This document shows, piece after piece, positions 27,600 to 36,212 of a stretch of 64,000 nucleotides of DNA. Origin of the DNA: Staphylococcus hyicus. GTDB taxonomy: Bacteria > Bacillota > Bacilli > Staphylococcales > Staphylococcaceae. Where the stretch lies: NCBI RefSeq assembly GCF_000816085.1, contig NZ_CP008747.1, positions 372,001 to 436,000 on the forward strand, written 5' to 3'. Position 1 is the stretch's first letter. Every line of letters starts with the position of its first letter. The notes beneath the pieces were generated by a model. That model made no database searches. It saw only the letters and a program-made list of their open reading frames with translations, and had not been told where the DNA came from. The translations under genes and the position numbers were made by a program.

Positions 27600-27855
27600 C
27601 AATAAACTTTTTTAAAATAATTATATTTTTTTAATGCCCATTAATATGTATTTATTCTAATGGAAAGATGTACATACACAAAGTGTTAAAAATGATGGAT
27701 TGATTATTTGGTAAATGCGCAAAATGAACATGAATTGTTAATTTAACAGAATAAACGATTGGGATGCAGGAAGGGATTAAAATTCGATTAGAACGTGAGA
27801 AAGATGGTTTGAATACAGTGAGAGATGATTATTTTATAATACCGTCTCTTTTTTG
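27600..27855 (+). other. Gap upstream of dhaK ending in an orphan terminator
   Basis: No gene is seen on either strand. A hairpin with AGAGA (27821-27825), ATTAT/ATAAT inner arms and TCTCT (27845-27849) runs into six T residues. Nothing upstream on the plus strand would need it. A short plus-strand RNA or a decayed gene could occupy 27600-27820. A 30-codon frame at 27764-27856 runs through the hairpin and is not believed. Confidence 0.4.
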
Positions 27856-27991
27856 AATTACGCCTTGTGTATTTACTTTTAAAATATAGTAAAGGGTTTG
27901 GCGTGAGTTACGGTTTCATTATGCGTTATAATGATTTTGGAAACATTAACAAAACTGGGAATGATTCGCTATTCCCAATGAGGTGATCATA

Positions 27992-28960
27992 ATGAAAAAA
28001 CTGATTCAAGAGAAAACACATTTTTTACAAGACATGCTCGACGGTTTAAAAATCACCCACCCCGAGTTGGATATCGTGGCGGATACAGTCGTTGTACGTC
28101 AATCTAAAAAACAATCGGGTGTCGCTTTAGTTTCTGGTGGCGGCAGTGGTCATGAACCCGCACATGCTGGTTTTGTGGCTGAAGGGATGTTGGATGCTGC
28201 GGTATGTGGCGAAGTCTTTACGTCTCCCACGCCAGATAAAGTGTTAGAAGCAATTAAAGCTGTTGATAATGGCGATGGCGTATTGTTAATTGTTAAAAAC
28301 TATGCAGGCGATGTAATGAACTTCGAAATGGCACAAGAAATGGCTGAAATGGAAGGAATTCAAGTCGAAACAGTCATTGTACGAGATGATATTGCTATAG
28401 ATACGGTAGAACAACGTCGTGGTGTAGCGGGTACAGTGCTTGTTCATAAATATGCCGGTTATTTATCTGATAATGGTGTCAATTTAACAGATATTAAAGA
28501 AAAAGTAGAAGCCTTTTTAGAAGGTGTACGTTCTATTGGCATGGCACTGACACCACCTGCTGTGCCAACAACAGGACAGTATGGCTTTGATATAGACGAT
28601 ACTGACATGGAAATTGGTATCGGCATTCACGGTGAGAAAGGATTAGAACGTACGCATGTAGAACCGATTCAGGACATTGTAACGCGTTTAATTAATAAAT
28701 TAGAGACTGAAGTTGATGCAACAGATTTAATTGTTATGGTCAACGGTATGGGAGGCACGCCACTGTCTGAACTTAATATTGTGACGAAATATGTATCAGA
28801 GGTTTTTGAAGAAAAAGGGAAAACAGTGAAACGCTGGTTTATTGGCGATTATATGACGTCTCTAGATATGCAAGGCTTTTCACTTACAGTAGCGCCGTTT
28901 GATCAAGGCATCGTGGAAGCGTTAAACGCACCAACTACGAGTCATTATTTTAATAATTAA
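27992..28960 (+). CDS. dhaK: Dihydroxyacetone kinase, substrate-binding subunit DhaK
   Basis: A 322-residue subunit that binds dihydroxyacetone through a hemiaminal with histidine (IGIHGEKG, near residue 215). GGGSGHEPAHAGFV and CGEVFTSPTPDKV are the other substrate-site motifs. In the PTS-dependent enzyme it acts with DhaL and DhaM, and phosphate comes from HPr rather than ATP. The open frame starts at GTG 27983, but GAGGTGATC places the start at ATG 27992. First gene of dhaKLM; its neighbour glpT is also in glycerol metabolism. Confidence 0.94.
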   Translation: MKKLIQEKTHFLQDMLDGLKITHPELDIVADTVVVRQSKKQSGVALVSGGGSGHEPAHAGFVAEGMLDAAVCGEVFTSPTPDKVLEAIKAVDNGDGVLLIVKNYAGDVMNFEMAQEMAEMEGIQVETVIVRDDIAIDTVEQRRGVAGTVLVHKYAGYLSDNGVNLTDIKEKVEAFLEGVRSIGMALTPPAVPTTGQYGFDIDDTDMEIGIGIHGEKGLERTHVEPIQDIVTRLINKLETEVDATDLIVMVNGMGGTPLSELNIVTKYVSEVFEEKGKTVKRWFIGDYMTSLDMQGFSLTVAPFDQGIVEALNAPTTSHYFNN

Positions 28961-28973
28961 GGAGGACATCCAG

Positions 28974-29549
28974 ATGAATGCACAACAATTAAAAACACGT
29001 TTACTTGACTTAGCAACAACTTTCAAAAATGAAGAAGCACATTTAACTGAACTAGATCGTGCGATCGGTGACGGTGACCATGGTGTAAATATGTTGCGTG
29101 GGTTTGAAGCGTTAAAAGATAAATTGGACGATCAATCAGTCGAAAGCATTTTAAAATCTACGGGTATGACATTAATGTCGAATATTGGCGGTGCTTCTGG
29201 TCCGCTTTATGGTTTTAGCTTTGTAAAGATGGCACAAGTTGCGAAAGATGATATTGATCATGAAGGTCTTGTGGCGCTATTAACGGCATTTTCAGAAGCG
29301 ATTGCAGCACGTGGAAAAGTATCAGGCGGCGAAAAGACAATGTATGATGTGATACATCGAGCACAAAAAGCAGTGGAAAATGGTGAGACAGTGACACTTG
29401 AAACACTTCAAAGCTATGCGGATGATACGAAAGATTTAGTGGCAACAAAAGGGCGTGCCGCATACTTTAAAGAAGATTCTAAAGGCCATGTTGATCCGGG
29501 TGCTCAAAGTAGTGTCTATATCTTAAACGCGCTGATTGGAGAGGATTAA
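28974..29549 (+). CDS. dhaL: Dihydroxyacetone kinase, ADP-binding subunit DhaL
   Basis: A 191-residue all-helical subunit holding a permanent ADP that shuttles phosphate to dihydroxyacetone. ELDRAIGDGDHGVNMLRGF contains the three metal-binding aspartates, SNIGGASGPLYG and KGRAAYFKEDSKGHVDPGA the nucleotide loops. GGAGG is eight bases before ATG. It starts 13 bases after dhaK. Confidence 0.94.
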   Translation: MNAQQLKTRLLDLATTFKNEEAHLTELDRAIGDGDHGVNMLRGFEALKDKLDDQSVESILKSTGMTLMSNIGGASGPLYGFSFVKMAQVAKDDIDHEGLVALLTAFSEAIAARGKVSGGEKTMYDVIHRAQKAVENGETVTLETLQSYADDTKDLVATKGRAAYFKEDSKGHVDPGAQSSVYILNALIGED

Positions 29550-29550
29550 T

Positions 29551-29916
29551 ATGACGAGTTTAATTATAGTAAGTCATAGTGAAAAAATTGCTGAAGGTAC
29601 GAAAGAGCTGTTAGGTCAAATGTCTCCAGACGTGGATGTTGTCGCTATTGGCGGTGCGGATGGAGAAATTGGAACTTCATTTGATGCAATATCAGATGTG
29701 TTGGCGCAACTTGAAAACGATGCAATGTGTTTCTTTGATATTGGTTCAGCAGAAATGAATCTTGATATGGCGATTGAAATGTATGCAGGGCAATATCGCA
29801 TTGAAAAAGTCTCGGCACCTATCGTTGAAGGGAGCTTCCTAGCGAGCGTATCCTTAACGACGAACGGTGACTTTGATCAAGCGATTGAAGCGGTAAAAGA
29901 AGAATTTGATAAATAA
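29551..29916 (+). CDS. dhaM: Dihydroxyacetone kinase phosphotransfer subunit DhaM, EIIA-only form
   Basis: A 121-residue protein with the mannose-type EIIA fold. His9 in IIVSHSEKIAEG is the phosphorylated residue. FFDIGSAEMNLDMAIEM and the closing VEGSFLASVSLTT are typical. Unlike E. coli DhaM it has no fused HPr or EI domains, so it depends on general HPr. GGAGAGG precedes ATG 29551; the upstream TTG 29536 overlaps the ribosome site. Confidence 0.92.
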   Translation: MTSLIIVSHSEKIAEGTKELLGQMSPDVDVVAIGGADGEIGTSFDAISDVLAQLENDAMCFFDIGSAEMNLDMAIEMYAGQYRIEKVSAPIVEGSFLASVSLTTNGDFDQAIEAVKEEFDK

Positions 29917-29926
29917 TGATTGAGTG

Positions 29927-29956
29927 AAACGGGTTGTTGATGCAACCCGTTTTTTA
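29927..29956 (+). terminator. Terminator of dhaKLM
   Basis: The arms AACGGGTTG and CAACCCGTT with a six-base loop are followed by a T-run. Confidence 0.88.
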
Positions 29957-30102
29957 TGTGATACAAATATAAAAATTATCGTTCAGACTTTCTTGAAATA
30001 GTAGTGTGAAAACAAAAGGCTTAAAACGTATTCACTCCATTGAATAATTCACTATGTGAACATATTAATTATATTTATTATTCGAATGTCTCATAAATAT
30101 AT

Positions 30103-30212
30103 GTGTCATGTTAAGTTGTAAATGTTATAATATTGTAAAACGGTAAGGGGTTTGAACACCAGGGAGATACTTTCATGCCGTAGGAAACATCAAAAGAAGG
30201 GACGTTTGAAAG
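30103..30212 (+). promoter_or_regulatory. Promoter and structured leader of the FemAB gene
   Basis: GTGTCA (30103), a 17-base spacer and TATAAT (30126-30131) predict a transcript starting near 30138. It would begin with ACGGTA (30140), which can pair with TGCCGT (30176-30181) around a 30-base interior that also holds GGTTTGAACACC. The remaining 29957-30102 is AT-rich with nothing recognised. The leader matches no riboswitch or T-box pattern that I know. Confidence 0.4.
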
Positions 30213-31454
30213 ATGCAATTTGTTACGTTAACGTCGGAAGAATTCGAAACATTTGCACAAGCACATTTTTCACATTATACACAATCTGTGCCACATTATT
30301 TATTCCGAGAAAGACAAGGGGTCGCGCATCTAGTTGGTGTTAAAGATGATCAACAAAATATTATTGCTGCGTGTCTTTTAACAGAAGCACGATGCTTAAA
30401 GTTTTTTAAATATTTTTACACTCAGCGTGGACCAATCATGGATTTTAATAACCTTACACTTGTGCAATTTTTCTATCATCATTTAACTACATATTTAAAA
30501 AAACAACGCTGTTTATATGTATTGACTGACCCGTATTGGTTAGAAAATATTAGAGATGCGAAAGGGAATATTATAAAATCTTATGATAACCAAACACTCA
30601 TTCAAGTAATGCATAAACTCGGTTATGAACATCAAGGCTATCCAGTAGGCTATTCAACTTCAAGTCAAATCCGGTGGTTGTCGGTCCTAGACTTAAAAGA
30701 TAAGTCAATTGATGCATTACTAAAAGAAATGGGCTATCAAACGCGACGTAACATTAAAAAGACATATGAAATGGGTGTCGAAGTTATGACGCTTCCATAT
30801 GAAGAGACAGAACGTTTTTTCAAATTATTTCGTATGGCTGAAGAAAAACACGGCTTTAAGTTCCGTGATTTGGCATATTTCGAGCAGTTACAAGATATCT
30901 ACGGTGAGCGCATCATGCTGAAGTTAGCTTATATTGATTTGAATAAGTTACTAACCGCGTATGAAGACCGTTTGGACGAATTAAATCAACAACTAACTGA
31001 AGCAGAAGTTGTTTTAGCAGAAAATAGTAATTCGAAAAAAACGAAAAATAAATATCAACAACTGCAACAACAGGTTGCGAGTCAACAAAAGAAAATAAAA
31101 GAGACACAAGCGCGTATCGCATCAGATGGTGAGGTGCTCGATTTAGCAGCCGCTGTCTATATTTATAATGACCATGAAGTATATTACCTTTCAAGTGGAT
31201 CAAACCCTAAATATAATGCGTATATGGGGGCATACCGCTTACAATGGGAAATGATTCAATTTGCCAAAAACTATGGCATCAATCGCTATAATTTTTATGG
31301 GATTACGGGCGATTTCTCAGAGAATGCAGAAGATTACGGTGTGCAACGTTTTAAAGAAGGATTTAATGCGCACGTTGAAGAGTTTATTGGTGATTTTGTC
31401 AAACCAATCATGCCACTATGTTACCGCTTATATCAACTAATCAATCGATCTTAA
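30213..31454 (+). CDS. FemAB-family peptidoglycan interpeptide-bridge aminoacyltransferase
   Basis: A 413-residue enzyme that adds amino acids from aminoacyl-tRNA to the stem-peptide lysine or a growing bridge on lipid II. The two GNAT-like lobes are separated by a two-helix coiled coil (about residues 244-308, ending QQQVASQQKKIKETQARIA). The C-terminal lobe has YLSSGSNPKYNAYMGAYRLQWEMIQFAK and the diagnostic YNFYGITGDF and GVQRFKEGFNAH. It stands alone, not next to a second fem gene, so it is not the femAB pair; it is more likely an extra member like FmhA or FmhC, which insert serine in S. aureus. Exact specificity is unknown. Confidence 0.88.
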   Translation: MQFVTLTSEEFETFAQAHFSHYTQSVPHYLFRERQGVAHLVGVKDDQQNIIAACLLTEARCLKFFKYFYTQRGPIMDFNNLTLVQFFYHHLTTYLKKQRCLYVLTDPYWLENIRDAKGNIIKSYDNQTLIQVMHKLGYEHQGYPVGYSTSSQIRWLSVLDLKDKSIDALLKEMGYQTRRNIKKTYEMGVEVMTLPYEETERFFKLFRMAEEKHGFKFRDLAYFEQLQDIYGERIMLKLAYIDLNKLLTAYEDRLDELNQQLTEAEVVLAENSNSKKTKNKYQQLQQQVASQQKKIKETQARIASDGEVLDLAAAVYIYNDHEVYYLSSGSNPKYNAYMGAYRLQWEMIQFAKNYGINRYNFYGITGDFSENAEDYGVQRFKEGFNAHVEEFIGDFVKPIMPLCYRLYQLINRS

Positions 31455-31528
31455 ACAAAGGTGTTAATTCTATAGATCTTGACTGGTTAACGATATATAG
31501 ATTCAAAGACGTGTATATTGAGGTGAAA

Positions 31529-31575
31529 TTATACGCCTTCAAAGTGCATCATTTGAGACTTTGAAGGCGTATTTA
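31529..31575. terminator. Bidirectional terminator after the FemAB gene
   Basis: The arms ATACGCCTTCAAAGT (31531-31545) and ACTTTGAAGGCGTAT (31558-31572) lie between convergent genes and have A/T-rich flanks. Confidence 0.85.
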
Positions 31576-31605
31576 TTGGAGTAAATTGAGCGACAGTTCG
31601 ATGGA

Positions 31606-31956
31606 TTAATTAATCTTTTTAACAACTTCTGATTTTAAGCCAATTTGACCAAAACCTGGAATTTTACAGTCGATATCATGTCCATCTTCAGGATCTACAA
31701 GTTTAATGTTTTTCACTTTTGTTCCTTGTTTAATTGTGCTAGACGCACCTTTCACTTTTAAGTCGCGAATGACTGCGACAGTATCCCCATCTTTAAGTTC
31801 ATTGCCATTGGCATCTCGGATGATGGCAGCTTCTTCTGCTTCAGCCACAGATTCTGGTGTCCATTCATGTGCGCACATCGGACAAACATACAAAGCGCCA
31901 TCTTGGTATGTGTATTCTGATCCACAGCTAGGACAATTAGGTAACGCAGTTGTCAT
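31606..31956 (-). CDS. yjdM: YjdM/PhnA family zinc-ribbon protein
   Basis: A 116-residue soluble protein. An N-terminal zinc ribbon (CPSCG and CPMCAHEW, residues 8-30) is followed by a small SH3-like beta domain ([23 protein letters not shown]). Family members were once called PhnA for their place near E. coli phosphonate genes, but they do not hydrolyse phosphonoacetate and their role is unproven. It is alone here, without phosphonate genes, which agrees with a function outside phosphonate use. Confidence 0.88.
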   Translation of the reverse strand: MTTALPNCPSCGSEYTYQDGALYVCPMCAHEWTPESVAEAEEAAIIRDANGNELKDGDTVAVIRDLKVKGASSTIKQGTKVKNIKLVDPEDGHDIDCKIPGFGQIGLKSEVVKKIN

Positions 31957-32127
31957 AATGATGACCTACTTTCTTAAATTTTAGTTTCTTTATTAATCTA
32001 GCATAGAATGGTGTAAATGTGTGTATCAATTTTTAGAAAATGTTACGATAAAATTATAATATTATGAAAATGATTTTTGTATTCGACGTCATCGCAATAT
32101 AAAATCTAATAAGAAAAAGGTGATGAG

Positions 32128-33507
32128 ATGGCAACATTAAAAGTATTGAATCCATCGACAAATGAAATCGTAGACACGCTAGACTATACCCAAGAATCAG
32201 ATATTAATGCGCAAATTGACAAAGCGCATCAAGCATTTTTATCTTGGAGAAAAGTGGATGCGCATGAACGTTCACGTTTATTATGGGCTTGGTCATCTTT
32301 AATTAAACAACACAAAGATGAACTGGCACGTCTGATTACATTAGAGGGTGGAAAACCACTCAAAGAAGCACAAGGTGAAGTCGACTATGCGGTGTCTTAT
32401 GTCGACTGGTATGCCGAAGAAGCCAAACGCACCTATGGACGCACAATACCAGCGCATACCCCAGATAAAAAGATCATTATTGATAAATTCCCAATTGGTG
32501 TTGTTGGTGCGATTACGCCGTGGAATTTTCCTGCGGCCATGATTACACGAAAAATGGCTCCAGCGTTAGCGGCAGGGTGTACCATTGTGTGTAAACCCGC
32601 TGTCCAAACACCGCTCACGACGAAACGCCTTGTGGAACTCGCACATGATGCCGGAATTCCAAAAGATGTCATCAGTTATATTGTCGCAAGTGGTAAAGAT
32701 GCTGGACGGTTGTTTAATGAACATCCGCATATTAAAAAAGTAACGTTTACAGGGTCAACACCAGTAGGGAAAAAGTTAATCGAACAAGCTGCAGCAACTG
32801 TAAAAAATGTCACGATGGAACTCGGTGGTTTAGCACCCATTATTGTGCATAAAGATGCGGACATTGAACGTGCAGTAGATCAAACCATTGCATCCAAGTT
32901 TAGAAATGCAGGACAAACGTGTATTTGTGCCAACCGCATTTATGTTCATGAAGCAATTGCAGATGAATATGAAACACAGCTCATCGAAAAAGTTCATGCG
33001 CTGAAAGTAGGCGATGGTTTCGATGATTCTGTTACGGTCGGACCGTTAATCAATCAAGATGCGGTTGAGAAAGTTTTAGATCACATTGAAGATGCAGTGA
33101 CACATGGTGCCACGTTATCACGCTCTTTAGATGATATTAAAATCGGAGGCAATTTCTTAAAGCCGGTAGTTATTACGCATGCCAATCAACAGATGAAATG
33201 CATGCATGAAGAGACGTTTGGACCGATTGCCCCAGTGATGCGCTATCAACATTTAGATGACGCGATTCAAATGGCCAATGATACCGAATTTGGCTTAGCC
33301 GCTTACTTCTTTACGAATGATTATCGGACAGGTCTCTATTTATATAATGAAATTGATTACGGTGTTATCGGTTGGAATGATGGTGCGCCATCAGCAGCGA
33401 ACGCACCATTCGGTGGTATGAAAGAAAGTGGCTATGGACGTGAAGGCGCGATAGAAGGTATTGAACCTTATTTAGAAACAAAATATTTATCAATTAACAT
33501 CAAATAA
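32128..33507 (+). CDS. gabD: NAD(P)-dependent succinate-semialdehyde dehydrogenase
   Basis: A 459-residue aldehyde dehydrogenase turning succinate semialdehyde into succinate. Catalytic Cys265 in NAGQTCICANRIYV, with the extra cysteine two residues on that is typical of GabD, and Glu231 in MELGGLAP are visible. TPWNFPAAMITRKMAPALAAG and EETFGPIAPV are family-typical. AAGGTGATG precedes ATG. No GABA transaminase is adjacent, so the substrate source and exact specificity are inferred from the family. Confidence 0.87.
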   Translation: MATLKVLNPSTNEIVDTLDYTQESDINAQIDKAHQAFLSWRKVDAHERSRLLWAWSSLIKQHKDELARLITLEGGKPLKEAQGEVDYAVSYVDWYAEEAKRTYGRTIPAHTPDKKIIIDKFPIGVVGAITPWNFPAAMITRKMAPALAAGCTIVCKPAVQTPLTTKRLVELAHDAGIPKDVISYIVASGKDAGRLFNEHPHIKKVTFTGSTPVGKKLIEQAAATVKNVTMELGGLAPIIVHKDADIERAVDQTIASKFRNAGQTCICANRIYVHEAIADEYETQLIEKVHALKVGDGFDDSVTVGPLINQDAVEKVLDHIEDAVTHGATLSRSLDDIKIGGNFLKPVVITHANQQMKCMHEETFGPIAPVMRYQHLDDAIQMANDTEFGLAAYFFTNDYRTGLYLYNEIDYGVIGWNDGAPSAANAPFGGMKESGYGREGAIEGIEPYLETKYLSINIK

Positions 33508-33532
33508 TTTGTATTCATAAGGAGTGTATACC

Positions 33533-33832
33533 ATGTTGAAGTTGATTGTATTTGTGCTGTTATTTTTAAATATCGCTTATATTACAATCGCATATCTTAA
33601 GAAAAATGATCATATGATATTCAATATGAATTTCAACCAGTTTTCAGAAGCGACACGCAATCGTGCGTGGACATATTGGTATATATATATCATTAAGGTT
33701 AATTTTGGCTTAGGATTTTTATTTGCATCGATACTTTATCACGAATGGGTCTATAGTGTGCTCACTTTCATATGTGCCGCTATTGCTCTCTACGCATTTT
33801 ATAAAATGAATCAACTAAAAAAAGAAACGTAG
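33533..33832 (+). CDS. Small membrane protein, twin 1
   Basis: A 99-residue protein with three membrane helices (about 2-20, 48-68 and 70-90). AAGGAG is eight bases before ATG 33533; the GTG at 33524 overlaps that site. It lies 25 bases after gabD and directly abuts the next frame. The two products share the pattern YLxK-x-N, then NFxxxQ, an AW-xxW pair, SxLTF and a KxNxxxK end, so they are diverged tandem paralogues. The plan resembles DUF3784-type proteins, but the family is not certain. Confidence 0.65.
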   Translation: MLKLIVFVLLFLNIAYITIAYLKKNDHMIFNMNFNQFSEATRNRAWTYWYIYIIKVNFGLGFLFASILYHEWVYSVLTFICAAIALYAFYKMNQLKKET

Positions 33833-34147
33833 GTGACCATCATAGATATCGCGAGTGTTGCATCCATCATGATTATGATTTTTGTGGCAATATTGATACT
33901 CATTATTTATTTGACAAAGTGTAATGCGCTCGTCGCAAATTTTGATATGTCTCAAATACCGAAAGCGCATGTTCAAACCGCATGGAATTTATGGCTCGTA
34001 GGCGCATTAAGTGTATTAGTGGCTAGCATCATCACGATTTTATTACGTGTAGTTTCTTCCAGTATACTTACCTTCGTGCCAGTAGTCATTGGCGTCGTCG
34101 TCATGACGATGTGCTTTATTAAAATTAACAAATATCGTAAACACTAA
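33833..34147 (+). CDS. Small membrane protein, twin 2
   Basis: A 104-residue paralogue of the previous protein with three membrane helices. Translation probably begins at GTG 33833, immediately after the twin 1 TAG, with a poor ribosome site (ACGTAGG), so it likely depends on coupling. An internal ATG near 33868 is an alternative. Homologous points with twin 1 are IIYLTKCN, NFDMSQIP, TAWNLW, SSSILTF and KINKYRK. Unknown function; it could act as a heteromeric pair with twin 1. Confidence 0.6.
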   Translation: MTIIDIASVASIMIMIFVAILILIIYLTKCNALVANFDMSQIPKAHVQTAWNLWLVGALSVLVASIITILLRVVSSSILTFVPVVIGVVVMTMCFIKINKYRKH

Positions 34148-34151
34148 TCGG

Positions 34152-34200
34152 ATCCCTCTAATTGTTAAGAATGTCCATAACAATTAGAGGGGTTTCTTTG
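34152..34200 (+). terminator. Terminator after the twin membrane proteins
   Basis: The arms CCCTCTAATTGTTA and TAACAATTAGAGGG enclose a ten-base loop and lead to GTTTCTTTGTTTG. Confidence 0.82.
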
Positions 34201-34282
34201 TTTGTGAATCATTTCCATAACGCCTTTTTTTATTCTGGGCTATAATGAAAATGGATTAGAAAAAAGAAACGGTGAGCCTATC

Positions 34283-35236
34283 ATGAAACATAACACTTCA
34301 AAACAAGTGAAAAAAGAATATTTAACCATTAATCGTAAGCGACATGGAATAATTATGGAATCGAGAGATTGGTCAAACCCCGTCTTACTTATCATTCACG
34401 GAGGACCAGGGTTCCCATTATATCCTTTTATGAGTGCCCATCACGTAGATTTAACAGAATACTACACGGTTGTGTATTGGGATCAACCGGGTACAGGCAT
34501 GTCCGGGGTACGCACAGCGCCGAGCATTCAAGCGCTTGTTGAAGATGCCCATCAGTTAATTCAATATTTAACGACAACATTACACCAGTCAAAAGTCTAT
34601 CTCATGTGTCATTCGTTTGGCACGATTATTGGTACGCATCTGGCGCATCAGTACCCTCAATGTATTGCGACATACATTGGTGTAGGTCAGTTAGGCCATG
34701 TCCTTAAAAATGAACATCGCATTTTAAATCAAATTAAAATGTTTGCGCACCAAGAAGGCGACCATGAGGGGTTACAACTGTTAGAAAAAGTACGATTAGA
34801 CTATGATTTTCACACTAATAAATATTATCGTTTATTGCGAGATTGGTACACAGCACGTTATAAATCTGGTTTTTCAAGCAGAGGGTATGGGCTGTTGAAA
34901 ATGATTCAAGTTATTTTAAAAACACCGCACTATACATTACGCGAACGTTTAAATATTTTGCGAAGCGGTTTAGTTGGATCCCCGCGCCTTTCTCAAGAAA
35001 TGACGCGTACAAATTTATTAGATATTGCCCAGGAAATATGGGTACCGATTGTCATTATGCAAGGTGTGCATGATATGCAAACGACCCTCGAAGAAAGTCG
35101 TATCTTTTTTGAAAAGTTAGGGTCTCGATATAAGCGGTACTACTACTTTCAAGACGCCGCACATGCACCTTTTGTCGACGAAACGGAAAAATTTTTATTT
35201 ATTATGAAAGAAATTATTGACCCTCACGCGACGTGA
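34283..35236 (+). CDS. Alpha/beta hydrolase, proline-iminopeptidase-like
   Basis: A 317-residue cytoplasmic hydrolase. The oxyanion motif HGGPGFP and YWDQPGTGMS match the proline iminopeptidase branch; the nucleophile is in MCHSFGTIIG, and the acid and base are expected in MQGVHDMQT and DAAHAPFVD. The cap domain region (about 150-230) is helical. Peptidase or esterase activity cannot be told apart. The regulator that follows overlaps only in its upstream extension and begins about 30 bases later, so the pair is likely cotranscribed and the hydrolase may be part of its response. Confidence 0.85.
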   Translation: MKHNTSKQVKKEYLTINRKRHGIIMESRDWSNPVLLIIHGGPGFPLYPFMSAHHVDLTEYYTVVYWDQPGTGMSGVRTAPSIQALVEDAHQLIQYLTTTLHQSKVYLMCHSFGTIIGTHLAHQYPQCIATYIGVGQLGHVLKNEHRILNQIKMFAHQEGDHEGLQLLEKVRLDYDFHTNKYYRLLRDWYTARYKSGFSSRGYGLLKMIQVILKTPHYTLRERLNILRSGLVGSPRLSQEMTRTNLLDIAQEIWVPIVIMQGVHDMQTTLEESRIFFEKLGSRYKRYYYFQDAAHAPFVDETEKFLFIMKEIIDPHAT

Positions 35237-35267
35237 TACATTACATTCAAAGTATGGAGGTGACATG

Positions 35268-35993
35268 ATGGCACGTTATTCTACAGGGGAACTTGCCAAA
35301 TTATTTGGGATATCGGCGCGCACATTACAGTATTATGATGAAAAAAATATTTTGAAACCAGCATTCACGAAAGACAATCAGTATCGTGAATATAGTGAAG
35401 AAGAAGTCCAAAAATTGAAAGCGATACTTTTACTAAAAAAATTGGGATTTAAATTGAGTGCGATTGCTAAAATTGTTGAAGAACAACATGCATTAAAAAC
35501 TGTAAAAATGTTGCTAGATGACAATATGGAACAGCTAGAACAAGACATCCATCAAAAACAAGCACAATTAAAGGAGATGAAAGCGATGAATAAAATGATT
35601 CATGACGACAGTATCTCTCCTATTTCAAAGCTCAAAGACATTGATGCCGTTTTAAAATCAAACAGACACTATCCATTTTTAACTTATAAAACGATAGGTA
35701 TCGCAACAGGGGCGACGCTCATTGAATGGATGGCACATTATCAAAGTTACAAACGTAAAAAAGTATGGCCATCAGTACTAGGTATCACAAGCAGTATTGC
35801 CGCAGCAGCTTATATTACGCAAACTTATTACCATAGTGTAAGTTACATGTGTCCCACTTGTCATCACGTATTTAAACCTGAATTTAAAGCTTGGTTGTTA
35901 GCACCACACACACCCCGGACACGTAAACTCACATGTCCAGCGTGTGGCTTCAAAGGCTATTGCTTGGAAGTCGTAAATCATGAAAAAGTGTAG
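35268..35993 (+). CDS. MerR-family regulator fused to a hydrophobic segment and a zinc ribbon
   Basis: A 241-residue protein. Residues 1-70 form a MerR DNA-binding domain (YSTGELAKLFGISARTLQYYDEKNIL, then YREYSEEEVQKLKAILLLKKLGFKL). A long dimerisation helix follows (about 75-120). Residues 145-185 contain two moderately hydrophobic stretches (TIGIATGATLIEW; PSVLGITSSIAAAAYI), and the end has two CxxC pairs (CPTCHH and CPACGF) of a zinc ribbon. Classical MerR proteins lack these last parts. GGAGG (35256-35260) is seven bases from ATG 35268; ATG 35265 is nearly as good. Signal unknown. Confidence 0.82.
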   Translation: MARYSTGELAKLFGISARTLQYYDEKNILKPAFTKDNQYREYSEEEVQKLKAILLLKKLGFKLSAIAKIVEEQHALKTVKMLLDDNMEQLEQDIHQKQAQLKEMKAMNKMIHDDSISPISKLKDIDAVLKSNRHYPFLTYKTIGIATGATLIEWMAHYQSYKRKKVWPSVLGITSSIAAAAYITQTYYHSVSYMCPTCHHVFKPEFKAWLLAPHTPRTRKLTCPACGFKGYCLEVVNHEKV

Positions 35994-35999
35994 TTATTA

Positions 36000-36028
36000 A
36001 GAGGTGCTATCAAGGCGCCTCTTTTTTA
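36000..36028 (+). terminator. Terminator of the hydrolase/MerR unit
   Basis: The arms AGAGGTGC and GCGCCTCT are followed by six T residues. Confidence 0.82.
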
Positions 36029-36124
36029 TCTGCATTGAAATGTCAGGGTAATGCGTATTACTTCTTTTAAAGTTTAGGATTTCATGATTAATGTTGTGCC
36101 GCATCCATAATGCATACTTCAATT

Positions 36125-36138
36125 TGTAAGCGCTTTTA
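36125..36138 (+). promoter_or_regulatory. cre-like site upstream of the PTS gene
   Basis: TGTAAGCGCTTTTA differs from the cre consensus TGWAANCGNTNWCA at one position (T for C). Its place about 75 bases before the start suits CcpA control of a sugar transporter. Confidence 0.5.
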
Positions 36139-36212
36139 ATTTCGTATTGATTCCTAATATGTGCTGCTATATGATGAGTATGTATTTAAAATCATTGAAT
36201 GGAAGTGTTGAT

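Noticed and set aside
27764..27856. 30-codon plus-strand frame before dhaK
   Set aside because: Its end lies inside a terminator hairpin and there is no ribosome site.
30131..30212. T-box or known riboswitch upstream of the FemAB gene
   Set aside because: No T-box sequence, and the motif does not match preQ1, SAM, guanidine, fluoride or glycine riboswitch cores as I know them.
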